Assembly (NCBI RefSeq): GCF_024721995.1
Contig: NZ_JANQBC010000001.1
Coordinates: 868,001 to 932,000, forward strand
From: Paenibacillus radicibacter
GTDB lineage: Bacteria > Bacillota > Bacilli > Paenibacillales > NBRC-103111
DNA: 64,000 nucleotides
Direction: 5' to 3'
A program made the position numbers and the translations under genes. Of this stretch, positions 53,938-61,245 are shown piece by piece. The notes beneath the pieces were generated by a model. It saw only the letters and a list, made by a program, of their open reading frames with translations. It was not told the DNA's origin and did no database searches. Each line of letters opens with the position of its first letter. Positions within the stretch are counted from its first letter, which is position 1.

Positions 53938-54420
53938 TTACCATAACCGCGGTTTACGAAAGATCATGTAAACACCTGCAAGTATTAGCAAAATAATAAT
54001 CATGTAAACGCCGCCCTGAACAAGTAGCGTTAGAACAAACAACCCGACCGACACAAGACCAAGTACAATGGAAGCTGTTAAGAATGAGCGCCCCGTCTGT
54101 CGTTCAAACATACTAACCTCATATAAACCCACAGCTATACCAAGTATAAATACCGGCCATAACGAGCTCATCAAACCCCATCCGAACAGTGTACAGATGA
54201 AGAATAGAACACCGTACGTCACAAGTGCACCGCCTGGAATTAATACGGTGGGAGGCATGTGCCGACTAAAATATAGCCAGTGAAGCAAAAGCCCAAGTCC
54301 GATAACTAAAAGCGGCCACAGATGCACTCCAATAAATGAAAATACGCCTAATTTACCCAGTAGCAAAATAAACGCAACGACTAGGAGTACTACACCTAGT
54401 GAATAATTCTTTCTCGCCAT
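53938..54420 (-). CDS. LiaI/LiaF-like transmembrane protein
   Basis: Protein of 160 aa with about five or six hydrophobic segments and almost no loops, resembling the LiaI-LiaF-like transmembrane region (NYSLGVVLLVVAFILLLGKLG, HLWPLLVIGLGLLLHW, LWPVFILGIAVGLYEV). Proteins with this fold are often in envelope-stress modules, but no such genes lie beside it. GGGGGA 7 nt upstream favours the ATG at 54420. Confidence 0.75.
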   Translation of the reverse strand: MARKNYSLGVVLLVVAFILLLGKLGVFSFIGVHLWPLLVIGLGLLLHWLYFSRHMPPTVLIPGGALVTYGVLFFICTLFGWGLMSSLWPVFILGIAVGLYEVSMFERQTGRSFLTASIVLGLVSVGLFVLTLLVQGGVYMIIILLILAGVYMIFRKPRLW

Positions 54421-54535
54421 CTTAGCTTCCCCCTTCATATTTCAGCCATGCATCTGACGTACAAGCCAAATTAAACAAGCCAAGTTCGACATCATTCTAC
54501 ACATAGTTTAGCCTAATTATCTGTGAATTGCTAGT

Positions 54536-54566
54536 AAAAACCACCTAAACAAATTGTTTAGGTGGT
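54536..54566 (-). terminator. Terminator overlapping the end of the TerC gene
   Basis: Perfect 13-bp inverted repeat ACCACCTAAACAA / TTGTTTAGGTGGT with essentially no spare loop, then TTTTT. Its 5' arm includes the last codons and the TAA stop. Confidence 0.9.
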
Positions 54567-55235
54567 CGTGCTTGCATCATCATGCTTATGTGACATTTTC
54601 TTAATTAAACCGGCCACAATTACGATAAGCGTTGCTCCAATCGGTATAATCCATTCCGGTAAATCATGCAGTACATACATCTGCATCTTCTCATCACTTG
54701 CAAACATATCCCCCGCCGTGTAACCAAGAATCGCCGCTCCAAGATACACAAGAATCGGAAAGCGATTGAGCAGCTTCATCACAACGGTACTGCCCCAAAT
54801 AATGAGTGGGATACTCAGTGTAATACCTAATATAACCATCCCTACATTATTCTGTGCCGTAGCAGCAATCGCCAGTACGTTATCCAAACTCATAACCAAG
54901 TCCGCCACAATAATCGTCCAGATCGCTTTCCCCAGAGTTGAGGCGCCGCGAATGTCTGAGTGATCCCCATCATCGATGAGCAGCTTTACAGCAATCCATA
55001 GCAAGAACACGGATCCAAGCGCTTGTATGTAGGGGATGCTTAGCACAGTCACCGCTACGAGCGTTAATAATAACCGTAGCGCAATGGCGCCAAATGTCCC
55101 CCACCATATTGCTTGTTTGCGCTGTGATACAGGTAAGTTCTTGCAAGCCATTGCGATTACAACAGCATTGTCACCGCTGAGTATGATGTTTATAAGCATG
55201 ATTTTGAGAAAAAGTATCAGGCTGTCCCATATCAT
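54558..55235 (-). CDS. TerC-family membrane protein (YjbE-like)
   Basis: TerC-family integral membrane protein; relatives are linked to tellurite resistance and to manganese export and metalation of exported enzymes. Seven hydrophobic segments are present, with the acidic signatures NIILSGDNAVVIAMA (residues 16-30) and DLVMSLDNVLAIAA that form the likely metal path. Length is 225 aa. The 73-nt upstream gap is too short for a yybP-ykoY riboswitch and none was seen. Confidence 0.87.
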   Translation of the reverse strand: MIWDSLILFLKIMLINIILSGDNAVVIAMACKNLPVSQRKQAIWWGTFGAIALRLLLTLVAVTVLSIPYIQALGSVFLLWIAVKLLIDDGDHSDIRGASTLGKAIWTIIVADLVMSLDNVLAIAATAQNNVGMVILGITLSIPLIIWGSTVVMKLLNRFPILVYLGAAILGYTAGDMFASDEKMQMYVLHDLPEWIIPIGATLIVIVAGLIKKMSHKHDDASTTT

Positions 55236-55308
55236 GTGTAACGCCCCCTCACATTTTCATCCTATCCGTCAAATGAATGAATCCGCGATTGCAACTTTTT
55301 ATAACCAT

Positions 55309-56523
55309 TTAGAATAAATGCGCATGTTCAAGCTCAACAGCTTGTTTTTCACCAGGACGAAGCACAATCGTTTCTGTCTTCTCGATCGCCTCTTCAATCA
55401 TCGGATTCATAAACTCAAACGTATTCTCGATTCCTTCAAGAACGCGTAAGTTCGGATTCGTTGTTGGCGATTTCGGTAAGAATAGCGTACAGCAATCATC
55501 ATAAGGCAGAATGGATGTCTCATAAGTGCCAATCTTCTCAGCAATCTTAACAATATCCTTCTTATCCATCATCACAAGTGGCTGCAAGATCGGAATATCG
55601 ACCACATGTCCAATCGCATGCATACTTGGCAATGTCTGTGATGCCACCTGACCCAGACTTTCACCTGTAACAAGTGCAAGTGCACCATTCTTCTCCGCTA
55701 AACGCTGTGCAATACGGTACATCGCACGACGCATGAACGTTACCATAAAGTTTCCTTTATGCGCACTGTTCAGGCTCGTCTGTATATCCGTAAATGGTAC
55801 AAGATGAAGCTTTACTTCACCTGCATATTCCGAAAGGATCTGTGCCAAGTCGATTACCTTCTGCTTCGCACGATCACTCGTGTATGGATAGCTATGGAAA
55901 TGAACAGCTTCAATCGTAAGTCCTTTACGAAGCGCCATATACCCAGCAACTGGTGAATCAATACCGCCGGATAATAGCAACATTCCCTTGCCATTCGTAC
56001 CCAGCGGGAAACCACCTGGACCTTCCTCAACTTGGGAGAAAATAAGTGCTTTCTCTCGTACTTCAATACGTACTTCCAGCTCAGGGTTATGCACGTCCAC
56101 TTTCAGACCTGGGCAATGATCCAGGATGTATCCACCGATCAGATTGTTCGTTTCATACGTATCATGTGGAAAACGTTTATTCGCTCTGCGTGTAGACACC
56201 TTAAATGTCTTCGGCATTTCAGGTAAAGATTGCACCATCGCTAGCGCTTGCTTCTGCATCGCTTCTACATCTAGTTCCGTGGAGTAAGCAGGTGAGAATG
56301 AAGTCAAACCGAACACCTTGCTTAGATGCCCCTTCACCTGTTCATACGAAGAACCTAATCCATCAATAAATATACGTCCATAATCAAACGTAATTTCAAC
56401 TTCACCATAAGGTGATAATACCCGCTTAATATGTTGATAAATACTCGTTTCAAACCGTCTGCGATTACGTCCCTTTAGCATCATCTCGCCGAAACGGACT
56501 ACAATTGTGTCAGGATAATTCAC
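55309..56523 (-). CDS. thiI: tRNA 4-thiouridine synthase ThiI
   Basis: Adenylates U8 of tRNA and transfers sulfur to make s4U. N-terminal ferredoxin-like domain (1-60), THUMP domain (about 62-165: FKVSTRRANKRFPHDTYETNNLIGGYI), then the PP-loop ATPase LLSGGIDSPVAGYMAL (about 183). It ends without a rhodanese domain, so it should take sulfur through the adjacent desulfurase. Length is 404 aa. The start is a GTG whose first G is the last base of the upstream stop codon. Confidence 0.95.
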   Translation of the reverse strand: MNYPDTIVVRFGEMMLKGRNRRRFETSIYQHIKRVLSPYGEVEITFDYGRIFIDGLGSSYEQVKGHLSKVFGLTSFSPAYSTELDVEAMQKQALAMVQSLPEMPKTFKVSTRRANKRFPHDTYETNNLIGGYILDHCPGLKVDVHNPELEVRIEVREKALIFSQVEEGPGGFPLGTNGKGMLLLSGGIDSPVAGYMALRKGLTIEAVHFHSYPYTSDRAKQKVIDLAQILSEYAGEVKLHLVPFTDIQTSLNSAHKGNFMVTFMRRAMYRIAQRLAEKNGALALVTGESLGQVASQTLPSMHAIGHVVDIPILQPLVMMDKKDIVKIAEKIGTYETSILPYDDCCTLFLPKSPTTNPNLRVLEGIENTFEFMNPMIEEAIEKTETIVLRPGEKQAVELEHAHLF

Positions 56524-57692
56524 TACAGTTTTCTCTCCCCTCTAATTCTTGCTGCTCCCTGCAGCCCCTGTACCGTTTGTTGCAACTTCTGCACAAACCC
56601 TTTCATTTCATCTATTGAACATGTCTCGGCAAAGGATACCCGTAAACCGCTGCTTGCACGATCCCGGTCATATCCGAGCGCCGTTAAGACGTCACTTGGT
56701 TTCAATTCTTCCGAAGAACAAGCGGATTTCGATGAAATGTAATACTGATGTTTCTCCAAGGCGTGAACAACCACTTCCGACTTCATTCCTGGGAAACAGA
56801 AATGAACGATGTGAGGCGCCATCTCTGCTTCCTGCTCAGCTCCGGTAAGTATGAGTGCCGGAATATCTCTAATTCCTTCTTTTAATATTTGACGAAGTTC
56901 GTATTTATGCTTAATTGCTGCATCCAAATGTTCTGTCGTCATACGAAGCGCTTTCGCCATTCCGACGATTAAAGGTACGTTCTCCGTACCTGAGCGCAAC
57001 CCTTGTTCCTGACCGCCACCAATAAGTTGCGGCTTAATTAATAAACCTTCACGGCGGAATAGGAAACCTACTCCTTTAGGACCACGGAACTTATGGGCAG
57101 ATGCTGACATTAAATCGACACCTAGCTCATGGGGCTTTACTTGAAGCTTACCTATACTTTGCACCGCATCGACATGAAAAATAACTTTCGGATACCCCGC
57201 CAATATTTTGCCTATCGTATGAATCGGTTGAATGCGTCCCATCTCATTATTCACATGCATAATGCTGACAAGGATCGTCTGATCACATAACGCTTCTTGC
57301 AAAGCCTGTACAATAACTTGCCCTGTGTCATCGACAGGTAAGTATGTGACGCGGAAGCCTTCTTTTTCAAGTTCACGAAACACTTCCAGTACTGAGGGGT
57401 GCTCAATTTGTGAAGTAATCAAATGGTTACCTCTACCGCGGTGCTGATAGGCAACACCTTTAACAGCCAAATTGTTACTCTCTGTACCCCCTGATGTCAA
57501 GACGATCTCAGATGGTTTTACAGCAAGTGTAGATGCAATGAGCTCTTTAGCCTTTATTAATAAGCGCTCTGCTTCTACACCTAATTGATGGAGAGACGAA
57601 GGATTCCCATAAAACTTGCGCATAACCTCCGTGATGGAATCAATAACTTCATCATAAGGAGGGGTCGTAGCGGCATGGTCTAGATATAACAT
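56523..57692 (-). CDS. Cysteine desulfurase, NifS/IscS family (ThiI partner)
   Basis: PLP enzyme releasing sulfur from cysteine as a persulfide. LDHAATTPP start, TSGGTESNNLAVKG, HVNNEMGRIQP, PLP-lysine motif MSASAHKFRGPKGVGF (about K203) and the catalytic cysteine loop SSKSACSSEELKPSDVLTALG. Length is 389 aa. Its coupling to thiI with a 1-nt overlap matches NifZ-ThiI of B. subtilis, where the desulfurase serves tRNA thiolation only. Confidence 0.93.
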   Translation of the reverse strand: MLYLDHAATTPPYDEVIDSITEVMRKFYGNPSSLHQLGVEAERLLIKAKELIASTLAVKPSEIVLTSGGTESNNLAVKGVAYQHRGRGNHLITSQIEHPSVLEVFRELEKEGFRVTYLPVDDTGQVIVQALQEALCDQTILVSIMHVNNEMGRIQPIHTIGKILAGYPKVIFHVDAVQSIGKLQVKPHELGVDLMSASAHKFRGPKGVGFLFRREGLLIKPQLIGGGQEQGLRSGTENVPLIVGMAKALRMTTEHLDAAIKHKYELRQILKEGIRDIPALILTGAEQEAEMAPHIVHFCFPGMKSEVVVHALEKHQYYISSKSACSSEELKPSDVLTALGYDRDRASSGLRVSFAETCSIDEMKGFVQKLQQTVQGLQGAARIRGERKL

Positions 57693-57729
57693 AAAAAGAC
57701 TCGTCCCTTCTATCTATATGTGACAAAAA

Positions 57730-57765
57730 TAAAAATAGCCGCTCCCAATGCAACGGGCTCAGCTT
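57730..57765 (-). terminator. Possible terminator after the lytic transglycosylase gene
   Basis: Minus strand AGCC pairs with GGCT around a 15-nt region with secondary pairing, then ATTTTTATTTTT. The T-rich end is clear; the stem is short. Confidence 0.45.
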
Positions 57766-57775
57766 TTTTTCTGAC

Positions 57776-58462
57776 CTACATACGGTAACCTTGTTTATAA
57801 CCAAGTACTTTGCTAACATAGCCTTGAGTTTCCTTCGGCAAAAATTGCAATTTCTCTTGCAAGTCTTGATTCGTTCGAATACCTAGACGATCCACTCGTC
57901 CGGGTCCAGCATTATAGGCAGCGAGCGCCACACCTTCATGGCCATTATACTTATCAAGTAAACCTGATAAATACTTCGTACCACCATGTACATTTTGCAC
58001 AGGATCAAATGAATCTCTTACACCTAAGCCTTTAGCTGTCTCGTCCATGAGCTGCATAAGTCCCTTAGCACCAGCATGTGATTCACTGTTAGGATTAAAC
58101 GACGACTCCTGTTTGATAACTGCTCTTACAAGTGCTGAATCAACACCATACTGCTGACTCGCTTGTTCGATCAATGCATCATACGAAGAATCTCCGGAGA
58201 ATGTTTGTGTATGGTTCGAGCTTGGAATAATGGATGTTGATGAATTCAGACGATCTAATGGGTTATTAAAAGCTTCAGCTTGTACGGATGTATCTTCCGC
58301 AGATAGTCCACCCTGTTGTGACATCACAAGCGAAAGCACATTACCAAAAGCATCACTATCACTTGTCGAATTCGTACCTTTATTTGAAGAGAGTAAAGGT
58401 GTGCGATCAAGCATTTGCATTTGCAGCAGTTGTTTCATCTTTTGCGGTTCAATTTGGTTCAT
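57776..58462 (-). CDS. Lytic transglycosylase, SLT domain
   Basis: Peptidoglycan lytic transglycosylase. The C-terminal SLT domain (about 92-225) has the catalytic glutamate in LVRAVIKQESSFNPN (E119), SHAGAKGLMQLMDETAKGLGV, and LDKYNGHEGVALAAYNAGPGRVDR. The first ~85 residues are a Ser/Gln-rich low-complexity region with no obvious signal peptide, as in many Bacillales homologues, so the export route is unclear. Length is 228 aa. Confidence 0.9.
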   Translation of the reverse strand: MNQIEPQKMKQLLQMQMLDRTPLLSSNKGTNSTSDSDAFGNVLSLVMSQQGGLSAEDTSVQAEAFNNPLDRLNSSTSIIPSSNHTQTFSGDSSYDALIEQASQQYGVDSALVRAVIKQESSFNPNSESHAGAKGLMQLMDETAKGLGVRDSFDPVQNVHGGTKYLSGLLDKYNGHEGVALAAYNAGPGRVDRLGIRTNQDLQEKLQFLPKETQGYVSKVLGYKQGYRM

Positions 58463-58563
58463 CTGCCGTCCTCCAAAGCCTAATAATATGTATTATACAT
58501 GATATTAACGGCATTTGGGAGTCAAAAGATTAGACAAGTGCCATAAACAGGGTCTCAAGAACT

Positions 58564-58602
58564 AAAAAACGAGCCTGCTCCGTAAGAAAAGCCTGCTCGT
58601 TT
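58564..58602 (-). terminator. Terminator after the DUF1540 gene
   Basis: Stem AAACGAGC / GCTCGTTT, followed by TTT on the minus strand. The loop contains a repeated AGCAGGC element that allows alternative pairing. Confidence 0.8.
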
Positions 58603-58630
58603 CTTAAAGTTTCCTGAGGTCTTGCTTTCA

Positions 58631-58843
58631 TTACTTTGCTTTAGCTTTAAAGGTGTGGCAGCAGGTCTTGGCAGCTGAACTCGCATGATCTTGGTGCTCC
58701 TCAAATTCAGAAGCAAACTCCGAATCATACTGATTGTTTGCATGTGCATCAATCTCAATCATGATCGACTCTGCATTACAATTATTGCCCTGTCCCCAAT
58801 AGTGACAGTTCGCAACTGAACATTTAACGATTGGCTTATCCAT
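58631..58843 (-). CDS. DUF1540-domain small protein
   Basis: Short Cys-rich protein of about 70 aa. KCSVANCHYWGQGNNC with downstream IMIEIDAHA is the DUF1540 pattern, which probably binds a metal; a second Cys pair (TCC) with His lies near the C-terminus. The ATG at 58843 has GAGGTG 6 nt upstream; an ATG at 58849 is an alternative. It is a single-gene unit with its own terminator. Confidence 0.82.
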   Translation of the reverse strand: MDKPIVKCSVANCHYWGQGNNCNAESIMIEIDAHANNQYDSEFASEFEEHQDHASSAAKTCCHTFKAKAK

Positions 58844-58929
58844 ATTCATCACCTCATTAACAATTTTCCCGTGATGATATGGAGTTATTCTTGAGAATGA
58901 TTCTTGGTAAAAACTAATTGGCGTATGAT

Positions 58930-59898
58930 TTATGGCGCTTGTTTTACTTCAACTACGACGCTGTCGAACAAGTTGTTGTTAGCGTATACCATCAAACGCC
59001 AGATACCGGGTTTGGGTATGTTTAAGCTAGTAATTATAGAATTGTCATGGTCAATTTCAAAAGCGCTACCATAACTAAATCCAGACTTTTCTATTAGAAT
59101 CAACTCATTCGTCCCCTTACGCACTGCATATACCGGAGATTCACCTCTCAGAATAGATTTATCTCCCCAAAAGAACCACATATACTTATTCGGTTTCCCA
59201 GCTATGATTTCATGATCCATAACTCCCATCCGATTTTCTATCCCTCTTAATTGATAAATATTATACTTAAATGTCGGACTAACTTCCCATGAATGTTCTG
59301 GAATATCAATGACAACATCTCCAAAATAACGAATTACTCCCTGCTCGTTCTCATCTCCGTACAGCTCTAATTTCCAATGACCACTAAGTGGTAAACCAAA
59401 GCTCGTCGTAACCCAAGTTAAATTATCCTCATAACGCTTCACATTAAAACTTGTTTTTATTTCTTGCGTATTACCCGAGCCTTGATGGATAGCTTTTATG
59501 AAAAATTGCATATTCTTTAGTGATTCCATCGGTTGGTCCACTATGATCTTATATCCATTAATTTTACCCGCAGGAACATCTCCTCCAGGAAATAAACTAA
59601 ATACCCGCCCCCCATCCTGCCAATATTCCTGCCTTACATCCCATTCTTTCTTTACCGCTGCGCGATGCTCGATTTCTTTCACTACAAATGGAATAGCAAC
59701 CGCCATGAGAAAGAATAGGCAACTGATCATCATAGCAGGAATAAACCATCTGTTCACCTTACCTACCTTCACCTTCTCTCCCCTTTTATCCATTTGAATC
59801 CGATTGAAGACTGCTTGTTCATGTTCTCTTGTAAAATAATTTTGAGTAAAAGGAGATTGTTTCAGCGATTGTTGCCATTCATTATTACGCTTCGTCAT
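58930..59898 (-). CDS. Membrane protein, putative anti-sigma factor
   Basis: A cytoplasmic N-terminus of about 50 residues (KQSPFTQNYFTREHEQAVFNRI), one membrane span (about 50-72: FIPAMMISCLFFLMAVAIPFVV), and a ~250-residue extracytoplasmic domain, beta-rich, with two Ig-like halves (LSGHWKLELYGDE, PKPGIWRLMVYANNN) resembling DUF4871. It starts 1 nt after the sigma gene stop, so the natural reading is a cognate membrane anti-sigma or sensor. No zinc-binding ZAS motif is present. Confidence 0.75.
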   Translation of the reverse strand: MTKRNNEWQQSLKQSPFTQNYFTREHEQAVFNRIQMDKRGEKVKVGKVNRWFIPAMMISCLFFLMAVAIPFVVKEIEHRAAVKKEWDVRQEYWQDGGRVFSLFPGGDVPAGKINGYKIIVDQPMESLKNMQFFIKAIHQGSGNTQEIKTSFNVKRYEDNLTWVTTSFGLPLSGHWKLELYGDENEQGVIRYFGDVVIDIPEHSWEVSPTFKYNIYQLRGIENRMGVMDHEIIAGKPNKYMWFFWGDKSILRGESPVYAVRKGTNELILIEKSGFSYGSAFEIDHDNSIITSLNIPKPGIWRLMVYANNNLFDSVVVEVKQAP

Positions 59899-59899
59899 G

Positions 59900-60442
59900 T
59901 TACTCCCCCTCCTTTTCGCTCAATATCATCTGTAACTTCTTCCGTGCACGATGTAATCTTGATTTTACTGTTCCTTCTGAAATACCAAGTACATATGCGA
60001 TATCTTTCATCGACATCTCATAATGACTTTCTAATAACAATGGCTCGCGAAACTTTATAGGCAGCTGCATGACACATGTCCAAATATGTTTAGTCTCCAA
60101 TCGGTCAAACAGTTCATGTTCGGCAGAACGTACGGTCTGTGTAGAGAAAATCCAGCCTACAAGCGAGACTTTTCGTAAAAAGAACGATTTCATTACATTC
60201 AGACACCGATTACGCGTAATCGTAAGCAACCAGCTCTTGATCGAACATTGTCCCCTATATGTATACAACTTTTCATATACGTTGAGAAACACATCCTGTG
60301 AGATGTCATCTGCAAGGTCTTTGCTTTTTGTCATAAAATAAGCGAATCTCCATACATCATCCCCATATTCTCGCATAAGCTCACCAAGTACGGTCGTCGC
60401 ATCATCTGTATAAGAAAGAGAAGCTAAATAATGGCCCTCCAA
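59900..60442 (-). CDS. ECF-type RNA polymerase sigma factor
   Basis: Extracytoplasmic-function sigma factor. Region 2: YGDDVWRFAYFMTKSKDLADDISQDVFLNVYEKLYTYRGQCSIKSWLLTITRNRC in part, with -10 recognition residues. Region 4: LPIKFREPLLLESHYEMSMKDIAYVLGISEGTVKSRLHRARKKL. No sigma-1.1 or region 3. The frame opens at a GTG at 60451 without a ribosome site; the TTG at 60442 has GAGGTG 6 nt upstream (180 aa). An ECF-type promoter lies directly upstream, suggesting autoregulation. Confidence 0.9.
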   Translation of the reverse strand: MEGHYLASLSYTDDATTVLGELMREYGDDVWRFAYFMTKSKDLADDISQDVFLNVYEKLYTYRGQCSIKSWLLTITRNRCLNVMKSFFLRKVSLVGWIFSTQTVRSAEHELFDRLETKHIWTCVMQLPIKFREPLLLESHYEMSMKDIAYVLGISEGTVKSRLHRARKKLQMILSEKEGE

Positions 60443-60459
60443 ATCGATCACCTCAATAA

Positions 60460-60488
60460 TTAGACAATCCAGATCCCCTAAAGTTCCA
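60460..60488 (-). promoter_or_regulatory. ECF-type promoter upstream of the sigma gene
   Basis: Minus strand TGGAAC (60483-60488), 16 nt, TGTC (60463-60466). It can also be read as GGAACTT-16-TCTAA. The AAC at -35 is typical for ECF sigma factors. The predicted start site falls only a few bases before the ribosome site, so the leader would be extremely short. Confidence 0.5.
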
Positions 60489-60502
60489 GAATCTTACGAA
60501 AA

Positions 60503-60532
60503 TAAAAAAGAGACGGCATTTGCCATCTCTTC
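60503..60532 (-). terminator. Terminator after the YpuI-like gene
   Basis: Minus-strand stem AAGAGA-t-GGCA / TGCC-g-TCTCTT with an AA loop, then TTTTT. The ECF-type promoter lies just beyond it. Confidence 0.85.
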
Positions 60533-60549
60533 ATTCATTATGGATGAGG

Positions 60550-61050
60550 TTAAATTTTCTCGCCTTGTAAACGGCGCTGTGTCACGTAATCCGTCTCGTA
60601 GTAAGCTAACTCCTCGCGGAGCTCTTCGAATATTTTTGATAAATCTATTATTAGATCGCGTGCTTCACGGCAAGGCTTCTTCCGAAACCGAATGGCGTCT
60701 TGACCTGTATAGGCATAACGACCATCTTCGGAATAACATTCATTCTTCGGATAGAAAAAGCTGCTTACACATGAGTGGAATACATCATATAGTGCTTTTT
60801 CAGCATAATCGGTATTAAATGTTGGACGACGTAGTGCAACCCCCAACTTCTCATATGATACTTCACAGAATACTAGTAAATGACGAGTATCTTGCAAGTA
60901 ATTGCGATAGAATTCATCCATTGCTGGATCATTTTCAACATTTAGCTGCGAAAGCGAGTGATGGTTAAGGAACTGTTCCATCTTATCAATGGAATCCTTC
61001 AATCTAGCACGACTTGATTCGCAAATGTTCTTAACGTTAAACATTGCCAC
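60550..61050 (-). CDS. DUF3907 (YpuI-like) protein
   Basis: Soluble 166-aa protein matching the YpuI/DUF3907 family: helical N-terminus (RARLKDSIDKMEQFLNHH), NDPAMDEFYRNYLQDTRHLLVFCEVSYEKLGV, and GRYAYTGQDAIRFRKKPCREARDLI. Function is unknown. The start is probably the GTG at 61050 (GGAGG about 10 nt upstream); the ATG 6 nt in is an alternative. TGAAAT-16-CGTG (61081-61106) upstream resembles an ECF promoter. Confidence 0.82.
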   Translation of the reverse strand: MAMFNVKNICESSRARLKDSIDKMEQFLNHHSLSQLNVENDPAMDEFYRNYLQDTRHLLVFCEVSYEKLGVALRRPTFNTDYAEKALYDVFHSCVSSFFYPKNECYSEDGRYAYTGQDAIRFRKKPCREARDLIIDLSKIFEELREELAYYETDYVTQRRLQGEKI

Positions 61051-61080
61051 TGCAGCAAGACCTCCTCCGTCTCATTCCAA

Positions 61081-61106
61081 CACGAAAAATTTACGATAAA
61101 ATTTCA
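61081..61106 (-). promoter_or_regulatory. Possible ECF-type promoter for the YpuI-like gene
   Basis: Minus strand TGAAAT, 16 nt, CGTG, about 30 nt before the GTG start. It resembles the SigW-type TGAAAC-N16-CGTA pattern with two mismatches. It might be a target of the adjacent ECF sigma factor. Confidence 0.25.
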
Positions 61107-61245
61107 CTTCTATCCTACCACAATTTCTCAATAAAAGTAATATCCAAACATAAGGCAAGTGAATAGAAAACCGCATAAAATCGACCTCTTCTTCGAACTC
61201 TAACGAGAGGATGAATTACGTACAACTAGAGGAGGCACTACTACC

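Noticed and set aside
55236-55308. Possible yybP-ykoY manganese riboswitch before the TerC gene.
   Set aside because: The gap is only 73 nt and contains none of the conserved core sequence.
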